Below are positions 22,228 through 31,353 of a DNA stretch of 36,570 nucleotides, piece after piece. Under the pieces are notes generated by a model, which made no database searches, was not told the DNA's origin, and saw nothing but the letters and a program-made list of their open reading frames with translations. Each line of letters begins with the position of its first letter. Position 1 is the first letter of the stretch. The DNA comes from a bacterium. GTDB taxonomy: Bacteria > Hydrothermota > Hydrothermia > LBFQ01 > DSFT01. Both the position numbers and the translations under genes were made by a program. The stretch lies in assembly GCA_030550205.1 (NCBI GenBank), contig JAUQPS010000006.1, positions 1 through 36,570 on the forward strand, given 5' to 3'.

Positions 22228-23417
22228 CTATCTACTTCACCAAGCACAATATCAATTGTTCCAATTAAAGCTACAAAATCCGCTATTAAATGTCCTGGTG
22301 CTATCTCTTCAAGGGCTTGTAAGTTTATAAAGCTTGGTGGTCTTATTCTAAATCTATAAGGCTTTGAAGAGCCATCTGATACTATATAAAATCCAATTTC
22401 TCCTTTTGGACCTTCAACTGCTGCATAAACTTCACCTTCTGGCACTAAAAATCCTTCACTCATAATTTTAAAATGATGTATTAGATATTCAATTTGTGAA
22501 TATAAAATTTTCTTTGGTGGTGGAACAATTTTATAATCATCAATTAAAACATCTCCATCAGGAATTTTTTCAATAGCTTGCTTAATTATTCTACAACTTT
22601 GTCTCATTTCTTCCATCCTTACTAAAAATCTATCATATGTATCTCCATTTTTACCAATAGGTATTTCAAAATCAAATTCTGGATAAACAGAATAAGGCTC
22701 ATCTTTTCTTAAATCCTTTTTTACACCACTTCCTCTTAATAATGGTCCTGTTAATGATAAGTTTATTGCTAATTCCTTTGGAATAACACCAATACCAACT
22801 GTCCTTTGTTTAAAAATAGGATTTTCTGCTACTAAATCCATAAGCTCTGGCCAAATTTTCCTTTCAAATTCATCTGCCCATTTATAAACCTTTTCAAGCC
22901 AACCATCTGGGCAATCTGCTGCAACTCCACCAAATCTAAAAAATGTATTATTCATCCTTTGACCTGAAATCTCTTCTAATAAATCGTAAATTTTTTCTCT
23001 TTCTCTAAATGCATGTAAGAAAAATGTCCAAGCTCCAATATCCATAACATGTGTTCCAACGCCTACTAAATGACTTGCTATTCTTGATAGTTCTGCCAAA
23101 ATAACCCTTAGATATTCTGCTCTTTTTGGAATTTTATTTTCAATGCCAAGTAATTTTTCAACAGCTCTTACATATGCAAAGTTATTTGAAAGTGGAGCTA
23201 AATAATCTAATCTATCAGTATATATTAGCATTTGATAATAATTTTTATCTTCACCAAGTTTTTCAGTTCCTCTATGTAAATATCCAAGCTTACATTTTGC
23301 CTTTACAATTCTTTCTCCATCAAGTGTTAAAACTACCCTCAAAACACCATGCGTTGCAGGATGTTGTGGTCCTACATTAAGTTCAATATAATTTTCCTCT
23401 TTTGTTATAATTTCCAT
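22224..23417 (-). CDS. nuoD: NADH-quinone oxidoreductase subunit D (49-kDa type)
   Basis: The 397-residue protein is a standard complex I NuoD: LNVGPQHPATHGVLRVVL (the His-rich quinone-site loop), LGYLHRGTEKLGEDKNYYQ, YTDRLDYLAPLSNNFAY, RMNNTFFRFGGVA, GPLLRGSGVKKDLRK, GDTYDRFLVRMEEMRQS and the C-terminal IADFVALIGTIDIVLGEVDR. It lines the quinone-binding cavity with NuoB. The other nuo genes are not next to it; upstream is a decayed gene and downstream an oxidoreductase. It starts four bases after a promoter element. Confidence 0.95.
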   Translation of the reverse strand: MEIITKEENYIELNVGPQHPATHGVLRVVLTLDGERIVKAKCKLGYLHRGTEKLGEDKNYYQMLIYTDRLDYLAPLSNNFAYVRAVEKLLGIENKIPKRAEYLRVILAELSRIASHLVGVGTHVMDIGAWTFFLHAFREREKIYDLLEEISGQRMNNTFFRFGGVAADCPDGWLEKVYKWADEFERKIWPELMDLVAENPIFKQRTVGIGVIPKELAINLSLTGPLLRGSGVKKDLRKDEPYSVYPEFDFEIPIGKNGDTYDRFLVRMEEMRQSCRIIKQAIEKIPDGDVLIDDYKIVPPPKKILYSQIEYLIHHFKIMSEGFLVPEGEVYAAVEGPKGEIGFYIVSDGSSKPYRFRIRPPSFINLQALEEIAPGHLIADFVALIGTIDIVLGEVDR

Positions 23418-23421
23418 AGTG

Positions 23422-23433
23422 AAAATTTTAAAG
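23422..23433 (-). promoter_or_regulatory. Leaderless-type promoter of nuoD
   Basis: Minus strand CTTTAAAATTTT, then CACT and ATG 23417. No SD and no clear -35. Confidence 0.6.
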
Positions 23434-23683
23434 CAAGAAAATTGCCTTCCTATCTCATTACACTTTTCTATAAATTTTGCTTTCGCTTCACCTATAATTA
23501 TAAATTCTTTTGACTTTTCAAAAGCCTTTCTCTTAATTCATTAACTGCTTGTATTAAACTTTCAATAGCTTGCCATATTCTTTTAAATTCTTCATTCATC
23601 CTTTGTTCCATTCTATTATTACTTTCTTTAATTGCTTGTGTTAAAATATTTACTCTTTGAGTAAGTTTAAACAAACCTTTCAT
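23430..23683 (-). pseudogene. Remnant of a coiled-coil, nuclease-like (DUF3782-type) gene
   Basis: From ATG 23683 a 61-residue frame gives a coiled coil (LTQRVNILTQAIKESNNRM, then EEFKRIWQAIESLIQAVNEL). After its stop, another frame continues without break as KEFIIIGEAKAKFIEKCNEI up to the nuoD promoter. Proteins that combine such N-terminal heptads with a PD-(D/E)xK-like GE-x-K strand are common in thermophiles (DUF3782-like). The short length, frame change and abrupt end suggest a truncated, dead copy; the 61-residue peptide alone could still be made. Confidence in the family is low. Confidence 0.4.
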
Positions 23684-23756
23684 TATGGGCTTTATTTATC
23701 ATCCTCCTATTTTGTTCAAACCCTTCCTTTATTATAATTAAAAAAATTTTAGAGTG

Positions 23757-25127
23757 TTATTTGACATAGTTCAATTGAAAATTTATGCTAAAAGCGATTG
23801 GTAAAGAGTTTTCTTGAAAGCTATAAATATAATTTTTAAATGTGTTTTTAATTAAATTATGTGCATTATTATAAAAACTAATTTTTGAACCAAAGCTAAA
23901 AAGAAAGCTACCTGTTGGAACAAGCACATTAAAAAATAAAGAATGATAATTTAGTAAATTGTTTTTTGTGTAAATATATCCATAGTTAGAAAGTGTTTTG
24001 GCATAAAATTTATGCATTAAAGAAAAACCTCCATATAAATTATTTAAAGGCTTTTGACCTAAAAATAAGCTTATTGTTAAGAAGTTAATTTTAAAATACT
24101 TATAAAATTCGGCAATTATACTTGAAGGAATTTTATAAGAAAACTCATAAGAATTCGTATAAGTTGTATCTTTATAATTAAAGAAGAGATAAACAATGGC
24201 ATAATTTACAATTTCAGTTGTATCGCCATTTTTAATAGCATAAAGATAATTTTCACTATATTTAATAGAATCTACATTATTTGAAAGGCTTGTGATATAT
24301 CTAATTTCATCTGTAATTTTACCTTTTATTGTAAGTTCTGGTGAATAGCCTAATTTTAATAAAGTTGTAGGATTGTAATAAGTAAGATAAAAGCTAAAAT
24401 GAGATGTGTTATCTACCTCAAATGTGCGCTTTAATCCAAATGGATTATTTATATAAGGAATAGCGTATAAATAAGCAAGCCATTTATAGTTTGTATAATT
24501 TAAAATTTTAACTTTTGGACTTGATGAAAGATAATAATTTTTGGCATTATATTCAATAAAATTGCCATTTTGATTAAAAAATCTTGCTTCAAGAGATAAT
24601 AAAAAGCTTTTATAACCAATTTCAAAAGTTATTGGATTTGAGAAGATAGAGAATTTTCCTGATGAAGTTAAATTTAAATTTCTATAAAGAGAATCAAAAT
24701 TATATTCAACAATAATACTTCTATCAAGTCCTTGAACATCACTTGGATATAAAGTATCTATAATTTTCCCAAATATAGTATCCCATGGTTTTATATCTCT
24801 TTCTTGAGTAGTTTCAATATAAATCATTTCATTAAAATGATATTTCAAATCCATTTGAAACTCATTAATTTTAAAACCCATACTTATTGCATTAAATCCC
24901 CCTCTTTGACCAAATACTTGCCTTTGCTCAATAAATAAACTATCACTTAATATCCCATTTGGATTATAATTTAGTTTAATTAAGGAAGTTTTAGATTCCT
25001 CTGAATTTAAAGAAATAGAAAAGTAAAACTTCTTAAAAGCATATGGATTTTTAATAGGAAATACAAGCTCATAAATTTGAGGTGTTTTAAAAAGTGTGTT
25101 TAAAGTGTTTATAATTAAGAAAAGCAT
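23757..25127 (-). CDS. Predicted outer-membrane beta-barrel protein
   Basis: The 456-residue protein is full of alternating hydrophobic/polar strands rich in Tyr, Phe, Ser and Asn (FKKFYFSISLNSEESK, FHFSFYLTYYNPTTLLKLGY-like stretches, LPIAFSINFQLNYVK at the end), as expected for an outer-membrane barrel of about 20 strands. A short hydrophobic N terminus (MLFLIINTLNTLF) may be the signal. There is no plug or TonB box visible. Not assigned to a family. It starts six bases after a promoter element that overlaps the tadA stop codon. Confidence 0.65.
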   Translation of the reverse strand: MLFLIINTLNTLFKTPQIYELVFPIKNPYAFKKFYFSISLNSEESKTSLIKLNYNPNGILSDSLFIEQRQVFGQRGGFNAISMGFKINEFQMDLKYHFNEMIYIETTQERDIKPWDTIFGKIIDTLYPSDVQGLDRSIIVEYNFDSLYRNLNLTSSGKFSIFSNPITFEIGYKSFLLSLEARFFNQNGNFIEYNAKNYYLSSSPKVKILNYTNYKWLAYLYAIPYINNPFGLKRTFEVDNTSHFSFYLTYYNPTTLLKLGYSPELTIKGKITDEIRYITSLSNNVDSIKYSENYLYAIKNGDTTEIVNYAIVYLFFNYKDTTYTNSYEFSYKIPSSIIAEFYKYFKINFLTISLFLGQKPLNNLYGGFSLMHKFYAKTLSNYGYIYTKNNLLNYHSLFFNVLVPTGSFLFSFGSKISFYNNAHNLIKNTFKNYIYSFQENSLPIAFSINFQLNYVK

Positions 25128-25133
25128 AGTTTG

Positions 25134-25143
25134 AAATTTTAAT
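25134..25143 (-). promoter_or_regulatory. Leaderless-type promoter of the outer-membrane protein gene
   Basis: Minus strand ATTAAAATTT, then six bases to ATG 25127. It covers the TAA stop of tadA (25139-25141). Confidence 0.55.
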
Positions 25144-25579
25144 GGTAATAAAAATTCTTTAAAAGCTCTTTAAATTCATTTTCAAAATAATTTACTTTCC
25201 TTACAATTACTCTATGATTTAATCTTATATCACTTGGAATTTGATAAAGACTATATACTCCTCCAAATTTTGGCTCTCTTAAAACATATATAATTTCTGA
25301 AATCCTTGAAAGAACAATTGCAAAAGCACACATAATACAAGGTTCAACATTAACATAAATTTTACACTCATATAAAAATTTTCTATTTAATTTTTTAAAA
25401 GCTTTTCTCATAGCAATTATTTCTGCATGCTCTAAAACATTATTTTTTGTTCTATTTATAGCTTTTGAAATAATTTTATCTTTATATGTTATAATTGCAC
25501 AAATAGGAATTTCATTTTTCTTAATTGCTTTTTTACAATCTCTTAAAATAATTTCAAAAATTTTCTCTTCATTTAACAA
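25139..25579 (-). CDS. tadA: tRNA-specific adenosine deaminase-type protein
   Basis: The 146-residue protein is a zinc-dependent CDA-fold deaminase: LEHAEIIAMRKA (His51 zinc ligand, Glu53 proton shuttle) and VEPCIMCAFAIVLSRI (Cys81 and Cys84). TadA converts A34 to inosine in tRNA-Arg(ACG). The motif VEPC-MC-FA differs slightly from the usual PEPC-MC-GA, so a related nucleoside deaminase (guanine deaminase type) is possible. TTG 25579 lies inside the end of rimO (11-base overlap) with GGAGGG upstream. Confidence 0.8.
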   Translation of the reverse strand: MLNEEKIFEIILRDCKKAIKKNEIPICAIITYKDKIISKAINRTKNNVLEHAEIIAMRKAFKKLNRKFLYECKIYVNVEPCIMCAFAIVLSRISEIIYVLREPKFGGVYSLYQIPSDIRLNHRVIVRKVNYFENEFKELLKNFYYH

Positions 25580-26861
25580 TCAAATCTCCCTCCTCATTCA
25601 CATCACTTATTTTTAAGTTATAAATCTCGCCTAATTTAAATTTGCCCTTTAAAACTACTTTTCCATCAACCATAGGAGCATCATATATACTCCTTCCATA
25701 AAAATAACCTCTTTCATAATTTTCTACTAATATCCCAATTTCTTTGTTTATTAAACTTTTTTGAAATTCTAAAAATTTTCTAAATGAAATTTCACTTGCT
25801 ATTTCGTATCTTCTCATTTTTTCATCTTCATCAATTTGATTTTCAAAATTATATGAAGGAGTTGAATGTTCTCTATAATATGGAAAAACCCCTATTCTTG
25901 AAAATGGACTATTCATTATAAATTCCATCAATTCATCAAATTCTTCTTCACTTTCAGAAGGAAAACCTACTATAATTTCTGTTCTTAATGTATAATTTTT
26001 TAAATACTTATCAATAATTTCAAGTGCCTTTAAAACTGATGATTTTCCACCAGTTCTATTCATAAGTTTTAAAATTCTATCATTTATATGTTGAATAGGA
26101 ACTTCAAGATATGGTAAAAATTTAGAATTATTTAATTCCTTTATAAATTCCTCATTTTTTACAATCCCATCAGGATGAATATATAAAATCCTATACCATT
26201 TAATACTATCAATTTTATTTAAAGCTTCTATTAACTCCAAAATTGCACATTTATTATATAAATCATAGCCATATAATGTAAAATCTTGGGCTACTAAAAC
26301 TACTTCCTTTATATTTAATTCTGATAACATTTTTACTTCATTTATAATATCTTCAATTGGCCGTGAGCGAAAGTTTCCTCTTATTGAAGGAATTGTGCAA
26401 AATGTACATCTTCTTGAACAACCTTCTCCAATTTTAACATAAGCATAATAATTTGTTGTTATTATTCTTGGTAAGTTTGAATTTGGAACATATCTTGGAT
26501 TTTCAAATATCTTCGGCTTTATACCATTTTCTATTAACTTTACAATATTTGGAATATCATCATGTCCAATAATTAGATCAATATCTGGAAATTTTTCAAT
26601 AATTTTTTGCTTTTCTCTTTGAACTAGACATCCTGCTACAATAACTTTTTTAATCTCACCCCTCTTCTTCTTTTCAATATAATTCTCTATCTCTTCTTCG
26701 CTTTCCTTAACAGCACTATTTATAAATCCACATGTATTTATAATAACAATATCTGGCTTATTTGAAAATTTATAATTTGAACTTTCTAACAATCCCATAA
26801 TAATCTCACTATCTACTAAATTTTTAGGGCATCCAAGATTTACAATTTTATAAGTTTTCAT
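25569..26861 (-). CDS. rimO: Ribosomal protein S12 methylthiotransferase RimO
   Basis: The 430-residue radical-SAM enzyme adds a methylthio group to Asp of ribosomal protein S12. UPF0004 domain: VNLGCPKNLVDSE (Cys11, the RimO rather than MiaB signature), INTCGFI (Cys44), AGCLVQR (Cys78), which bind the auxiliary [4Fe-4S] cluster. Radical SAM motif: GEGCSRRCTFC (Cys148, 152, 155) with IPSIRGNFRSRP. A TRAM-like domain occupies the C terminus. It starts four bases after a promoter element and is followed by overlapping tadA. Confidence 0.93.
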   Translation of the reverse strand: MKTYKIVNLGCPKNLVDSEIIMGLLESSNYKFSNKPDIVIINTCGFINSAVKESEEEIENYIEKKKRGEIKKVIVAGCLVQREKQKIIEKFPDIDLIIGHDDIPNIVKLIENGIKPKIFENPRYVPNSNLPRIITTNYYAYVKIGEGCSRRCTFCTIPSIRGNFRSRPIEDIINEVKMLSELNIKEVVLVAQDFTLYGYDLYNKCAILELIEALNKIDSIKWYRILYIHPDGIVKNEEFIKELNNSKFLPYLEVPIQHINDRILKLMNRTGGKSSVLKALEIIDKYLKNYTLRTEIIVGFPSESEEEFDELMEFIMNSPFSRIGVFPYYREHSTPSYNFENQIDEDEKMRRYEIASEISFRKFLEFQKSLINKEIGILVENYERGYFYGRSIYDAPMVDGKVVLKGKFKLGEIYNLKISDVNEEGDLIVK

Positions 26862-26865
26862 CTTG

Positions 26866-26877
26866 AAAATTTTAAAG
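26866..26877 (-). promoter_or_regulatory. Leaderless-type promoter of rimO-tadA
   Basis: Minus strand CTTTAAAATTTT followed by CAAG and ATG 26861. Confidence 0.6.
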
Positions 26878-26878
26878 T

Positions 26879-26890
26879 CTTTAAAATTAT
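26879..26890 (+). promoter_or_regulatory. Leaderless-type promoter of the YdcF-like gene
   Basis: CTTTAAAATTAT, two bases before ATG 26893. It abuts the rimO element head to head, so both promoters fit in a 31-base gap. Confidence 0.55.
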
Positions 26891-26892
26891 CA

Positions 26893-27555
26893 ATGTTTTA
26901 TATTTATAAGTTTCTAAAAGGTTGGCTATTTCCACCAGGTATAGTAATTATTATTCTTCTTTTAAACTTCTTTTTAATAAGAAATGCTATAATGCGCATT
27001 TTAAATCTTACTTTTGCTTTTATTTTATATATTTTATCTATATCACCTACAACAGATTTTTTAATGTTATTTTTGAAAGTAAATAATACGAATTTACAAA
27101 AACCTGATGTAATTTTTATTTTAGGAGCTGGACTTTCAGATGAAAGTATTTCAAGAATTGTAAAAGGTTATGAGCTTTTTAAAATTTATAAAGTGCCCAT
27201 TGTAATTTCTGGATATAAAACAGAAGCAAAAATGATGAAAAATAAATTATTAAGTTTTGATGTTCCAGAAAGTTTAATAATTGTAGATAGTTTTTCAAGG
27301 AATACAAAAGAAAATGTAAATAATTTTATTAAAATTTCAAAAGAGAAAAACTTTCATAATGTTTTTGTTGTAAGCTCATATTATCATTTAAAGCGCATTG
27401 AAGAAGAATTTAAAAATTCTCAATTAAATTTAAAGTTTATTGCTTCAAATCCTATGGATTATACTGCAAAAACATTTTTAGATTTCATTCCTTCATATAG
27501 TGCTTTTAGTAGAAATATGAAGTATTTAAATGAAATTATTGGAAGAAAGCTTTAA
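26893..27555 (+). CDS. YdcF/SanA-like (DUF218) membrane protein
   Basis: The 220-residue protein has two N-terminal membrane segments (about 10-30 and 34-55) and then a DUF218 domain: PDVIFILGAGLSDESISRIVKG, VPIVISGY, ENVNNFI and NVFVVSSYYHLKRIEEEF. Related proteins (ElyC, SanA, YdcF) work in envelope integrity; enzymatic activity is unclear. ATG 26893 is chosen over an in-frame TTG 26863 because the 30 bases between hold two promoter elements. Diverges from rimO. Confidence 0.8.
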   Translation: MFYIYKFLKGWLFPPGIVIIILLLNFFLIRNAIMRILNLTFAFILYILSISPTTDFLMLFLKVNNTNLQKPDVIFILGAGLSDESISRIVKGYELFKIYKVPIVISGYKTEAKMMKNKLLSFDVPESLIIVDSFSRNTKENVNNFIKISKEKNFHNVFVVSSYYHLKRIEEEFKNSQLNLKFIASNPMDYTAKTFLDFIPSYSAFSRNMKYLNEIIGRKL

Positions 27556-27560
27556 AATTT
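27550..27560 (+). promoter_or_regulatory. Leaderless-type promoter of the 27568 gene
   Basis: CTTTAAAATTT overlapping the TAA stop of the YdcF-like gene (27553-27555), seven bases before TTG 27568. Confidence 0.45.
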
Positions 27561-27567
27561 GGATGTT

Positions 27568-28569
27568 TTGGTTGAGCTTTCACTAATTTTTAAGCTTGAT
27601 TTTTATCCATTTTTGATATTTAGCGAAAGTGATATTATTTATTTTATAGGAAATAAAATTGAAGCTTATAGAGAAAACAAGAGATTATATAGCTATAAAT
27701 TGAAATCAAATTTTGTAAATGCTTGTAAGACTTCAAATTATGTTTTTTTATTGTTAGAGAATGAAATTTTAAAATTTGATTATCAAAATAATAAGGTTGT
27801 AAATTCAATAAGTGGAAATTTTTCTAATATCTCTTGTGGAAAAGAACACATTATAGTTTGGAAAGATACAAGTTTTTATATTTTTGATTTGAATTTAAAT
27901 AAAGTTAATCAAATATCTGGAAAATATAATGTTATAAATAGTTTTTTAGTTTTATCCGATACTATTTCAAAAAGGGTGCCTCTTTTATCTATAAATAACT
28001 TTGATACTTTACATATTAGAAATTTTGAAGGTTTTTTGCCTTATTTTGCAAAAAGTGATAGTGTTTATGATTTAATAGCAGGTTCTTCTAAAAAAAACTT
28101 TTATATTTATCTTTTTGAAAATAAAAATTTAAGGTGGTATAATAGAATTTCGCTAAAAATTGTAATTTCAGATATACTTTTTAATTATAAGGATAGAACA
28201 ATTATTATTTTTGGTTCATCACAAAGAAGTTTTTATTTAAATTTAAAGGATATTATGGGGGATGATATTTGGATATATAATCCAAAAGTTTTGGGTATTT
28301 ATTATTTAGATGAGGCTTTTAGAGGAATTTTGATAAGAGATAATAAAATTATTGCTTATGGTTATTCTGTAAGAGAGGGTGAAAAAAGAGGGGTAATTAA
28401 GGTATTTGATTATCATTCGGGGGAGGAAATTTTGGAGCATTTTGATAATCAATTAGAAGATATATTAAAAATTGTAGAAGTTAATAATAAATTGTTTTTG
28501 GTTGGAATTACAAAGAAGTTCATAGGTTTTTATCGTTTGGATTTTGATAAAAGGGCAAAATCTAATTAA
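27568..28569 (+). CDS. Hypothetical beta-propeller-like protein
   Basis: This 333-residue protein has repeated short strands such as SDIIYFIGNKIEAYRENKRL, YVFLLLENEILKFDYQNNKV, IIVWKDTSFYIFDLNLNKV and IIAYGYSVREGEKRGVIKVF, which recall WD40 or PQQ-like propeller blades. No signal peptide is evident, although FYPFLIF is hydrophobic. The start is uncertain: TTG 27559 lies within the promoter element, so TTG 27568 (MVELSLIFK) is preferred; the ATG at 27563 is in another frame and closes at once. It precedes proS by 18 bases. No function assigned. Confidence 0.6.
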   Translation: MVELSLIFKLDFYPFLIFSESDIIYFIGNKIEAYRENKRLYSYKLKSNFVNACKTSNYVFLLLENEILKFDYQNNKVVNSISGNFSNISCGKEHIIVWKDTSFYIFDLNLNKVNQISGKYNVINSFLVLSDTISKRVPLLSINNFDTLHIRNFEGFLPYFAKSDSVYDLIAGSSKKNFYIYLFENKNLRWYNRISLKIVISDILFNYKDRTIIIFGSSQRSFYLNLKDIMGDDIWIYNPKVLGIYYLDEAFRGILIRDNKIIAYGYSVREGEKRGVIKVFDYHSGEEILEHFDNQLEDILKIVEVNNKLFLVGITKKFIGFYRLDFDKRAKSN

Positions 28570-28571
28570 AG

Positions 28572-28583
28572 CTTTAAAATTTT
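28572..28583 (+). promoter_or_regulatory. Leaderless-type promoter of proS
   Basis: CTTTAAAATTTT, then CTCT and ATG 28588. The whole 18-base gap between the upstream stop and proS is this promoter. Confidence 0.6.
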
Positions 28584-28587
28584 CTCT

Positions 28588-30270
28588 ATGAAATTTAGTC
28601 AAATGTTTATTCCAACATTAAGAGAGAATCCACAAGATGCAGAAAATATAAGTCATAAATTGTTAGTTAGGGGTGGATTTGTAAGGCAATTGGCATCGGG
28701 GGTTTTTATATTTTTACCCCTCGGATGGAGAGTTATTAAAAAAATATATAAAATTATAACTGAGGAAATGGATAGAATAGGTGCCCAAGAATTATTCTTA
28801 CCAGCATTATCTCCATCACAATTATGGAAGGAAAGTGGAAGATGGTATTCTTATGGGGATGATGTATTTAAATTAAAAGATAGGAAAAATAGGGAATATT
28901 TACTTGCTCCTACACATGAAGAAATTATTTCAGAAATAGCAAGGAAATATGTTCATTCTTATAAGGATTTGCCCCAAATTTGGTATCAAGTTCAAACAAA
29001 ATTCAGAGATGAGCCAAGGCCAAGGGGTGGCTTATTAAGAGTTAGGGAGTTTTTAATGAAAGATTCTTATTCCTTAGATGCAACATGGGAGGGATTAGAT
29101 AGAAGTTATGAATTGCATAGGGAAGCTTATATAAGAATTTATAAAAGATGTGGTCTTAAATTTATAAATTTAAAAGCTTCAAGTGGTTTAATGGGCGGAA
29201 GTCAGTCAGAAGAGTTTGCTATAATTTCTGATGCAGGGGAAGATGAAGTAGCATTATGTGAAAATTGTGGATATAGTGCGAATGTTGAAGTTGCTATTTC
29301 AAAAATTCCCAATTTTGTGAATGCTAAATATAGAGAGTTTAAAAAAGTTTTAACAAAAGACCTTACAACAGTTGAAGAAGTTTCAAATTTCTTAGATGTT
29401 CCAAAGGATAACATTATAAAAAGTATGCTTTATTACTCAAATAATAAACCATATTTGGTTTTAATTAGAGGAGATTATGAAGTGAATGAAGAAAAATTAA
29501 GGAAAATAATTGGAGAATTTTTATATGCAACAGATGAAGATATTTTAAGTTTAAATAGTTATCCTGGATTTATTGGACCTTATAATTTAAAAGATGTTCA
29601 AATTATTGCTGATGAATCACTTAAATATATAGATTATGGAATAATTGGGGCTAATGAAAAGGATTATCATTTTGTAGGTTATAAAGTAGAATTTGAAAAT
29701 TATTATGATGTTAGGAAAGTTAAAAAGGATGATATTTGTCCTGAATGTGGAAGTAAGCTTGATGTTAAAAAAGTTATAGAAATTGGGCATATATTTAAGC
29801 TTGGAACAAGATATTCTGAAAGTATGAAAGTATATTTTCAAGATAAAGATGGTTCATTAAAACCTGTAATAATGGGAAGTTATGGAATAGGTCTTGGAAG
29901 AATTATGGCAGGTGCTGTTGAGCTTTATAATGATGAAAAAGGTATAATTTGGCCTATTAGTATTTCTCCATTTGATGTTATTATAATAGATATTGAAGGA
30001 AGCGGTATTGGTAATGAAATTTATGAAAAGTTAAAGAATGATATAGAGGTTTTGATTGATGATAGAAAAGATGTTTCACCTGGTGTTAAATTCAATGATG
30101 CTGATTTAATAGGTATTCCATTTAAAGTAATTGTTGGTAAAAAAGTGAAGGAGAATAAAATTGAAATTCAAAGGAGGGATGGTAAAGAAAATTATGAGGT
30201 TAGCTTAAATGAAGCTGTTGAATTTATTAAAAAGATTGTATTAGAAGAAAAGAAAAAATTTGAGATATGA
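28588..30270 (+). CDS. proS: Prolyl-tRNA synthetase
   Basis: The 560-residue protein is a class II synthetase of bacterial type. Motif 1 region: GGFVRQLASGVFIFLPLGWRV; motif 2: FRDEPRPRGGLLRVREFLMKD; the editing (INS, YbaK-like) domain lies at about 240-380 (KSMLYYSNNKPYLVLIRGDY); motif 3: MGSYGIGLGRIM. Two CxxC pairs (CENCGY and CPECGS) flank the editing domain as in other bacterial ProRS. The anticodon-binding domain ends the protein. It starts four bases after a promoter element and overlaps the lptF-like gene by four bases. Confidence 0.96.
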   Translation: MKFSQMFIPTLRENPQDAENISHKLLVRGGFVRQLASGVFIFLPLGWRVIKKIYKIITEEMDRIGAQELFLPALSPSQLWKESGRWYSYGDDVFKLKDRKNREYLLAPTHEEIISEIARKYVHSYKDLPQIWYQVQTKFRDEPRPRGGLLRVREFLMKDSYSLDATWEGLDRSYELHREAYIRIYKRCGLKFINLKASSGLMGGSQSEEFAIISDAGEDEVALCENCGYSANVEVAISKIPNFVNAKYREFKKVLTKDLTTVEEVSNFLDVPKDNIIKSMLYYSNNKPYLVLIRGDYEVNEEKLRKIIGEFLYATDEDILSLNSYPGFIGPYNLKDVQIIADESLKYIDYGIIGANEKDYHFVGYKVEFENYYDVRKVKKDDICPECGSKLDVKKVIEIGHIFKLGTRYSESMKVYFQDKDGSLKPVIMGSYGIGLGRIMAGAVELYNDEKGIIWPISISPFDVIIIDIEGSGIGNEIYEKLKNDIEVLIDDRKDVSPGVKFNDADLIGIPFKVIVGKKVKENKIEIQRRDGKENYEVSLNEAVEFIKKIVLEEKKKFEI

Positions 30271-31352
30271 AAAAAATTGATTTTTATATTCTTTATGAAT
30301 TTTTGAAAGTTTTTATTGTGATTATAATTGGGGTAATAATGCTTTATATAATTGTTAATTTTTTTGAAAATTTGGACACTTTTATAAATCCACAAAGGGG
30401 GTTTAAATTATTCTCTATAATCAAATATTATTTTTATCAAATTCCATATTTGTTTGTTTTAATGTCTCCTGTTGCTTTAATGCTATCTTGTTTTTTCGCA
30501 ATTGGTGACCTTTCAAGAAGATTTGAAATTATTGCTATTAAATCCATAGGTATTAGTATGAAAAGAGCATTTTTTACAATTTATTTATTTTCAATATTTA
30601 TTACATTAATCACATTTTATTTATATTTGGATGTTGTAGGTTCTTGGATGAAAAAAGCGGAATGGGTAAAAGCAGTTGAAATAGAGGGTAAGAAAATTCC
30701 AAAGGAAAGAACATTCGCTACAAATTTAACATTTGTAAGTGGGAATAAAGTTTACTTTTTTAATGATATTAGTGCTTTAACAAATAGTGCAAGGGGTATT
30801 GTAATTGTAGAGCTTGAAAAAGAAGGAAAAGTTAAAAGGAGAATAGATGCAAATAGTGGAAATTATGAGAATAATATGTGGGTTCTTTATGATGTTAAAG
30901 AAAGGGATTTGAATAGTGATAATGTGAGTTTCAGATTTTATAAGCAAAAGGAATTTGTTGAAATTGAAGAAAGTCCATTTGAATTTTTAACTGAATTAAA
31001 GGAATTACAACAGATGAACTTTAAGGAATTAAGGCAAAGGATTGAAAAGCTTAAAAGAGCTGGATTTGAAATAAATGCAGAATTAACAGAACTTTATACA
31101 AGAATATCCTTTCCATTTATGAATATAATAACAATTATTTTATCTTTACCAATTGCAGTTGCTATAAGGGGGAAAGGAAAGGCTTGGGGATTTGGGATTG
31201 CAGTTTTATTTGTATTTATATATTGGGGACTTTCAGAAGCATTTAGAACATTGGGAAATGTTGGAAAATTAGAGCCAATTTTATGTGCTTGGATACCAAA
31301 TGCATTTTTCTTTACAATTGGTATTTTTGGATGGTTTAGGATTGAAAAGTAG
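30267..31352 (+). CDS. LptF/LptG family LPS export permease
   Basis: The 361-residue membrane protein belongs to the YjgP/YjgQ family, the transmembrane part of the LptB2FG ABC transporter that extracts LPS from the inner membrane. The N terminus KKIDFYILYEFLKVFIVIII is typical, followed by helices about 12-35, 57-80 and 100-122, a periplasmic jellyroll-like domain (about 130-265) and three C-terminal helices (FPFMNIITIILSLPIAVAIR). F and G cannot be told apart. Only one of the pair is in the window. Coupled with proS by ATGA overlap. Confidence 0.88.
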   Translation: MKKIDFYILYEFLKVFIVIIIGVIMLYIIVNFFENLDTFINPQRGFKLFSIIKYYFYQIPYLFVLMSPVALMLSCFFAIGDLSRRFEIIAIKSIGISMKRAFFTIYLFSIFITLITFYLYLDVVGSWMKKAEWVKAVEIEGKKIPKERTFATNLTFVSGNKVYFFNDISALTNSARGIVIVELEKEGKVKRRIDANSGNYENNMWVLYDVKERDLNSDNVSFRFYKQKEFVEIEESPFEFLTELKELQQMNFKELRQRIEKLKRAGFEINAELTELYTRISFPFMNIITIILSLPIAVAIRGKGKAWGFGIAVLFVFIYWGLSEAFRTLGNVGKLEPILCAWIPNAFFFTIGIFGWFRIEK

Positions 31353-31353
31353 G

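Noticed and set aside
26863-26892. TTG 26863 as start of the YdcF-like gene
   Set aside because: It would place both divergent promoter elements inside the gene; ATG 26893 follows the plus-strand element as in the other genes.
27563-27590. ATG 27563 after the promoter element as a gene start
   Set aside because: Its frame closes within a few codons; the long frame needs TTG 27568 or 27559.
27760-27785. TTTAAAATTT within the 27568 gene as a promoter
   Set aside because: It lacks the preceding C and the last T, and no start codon or gene follows; chance in AT-rich coding sequence.
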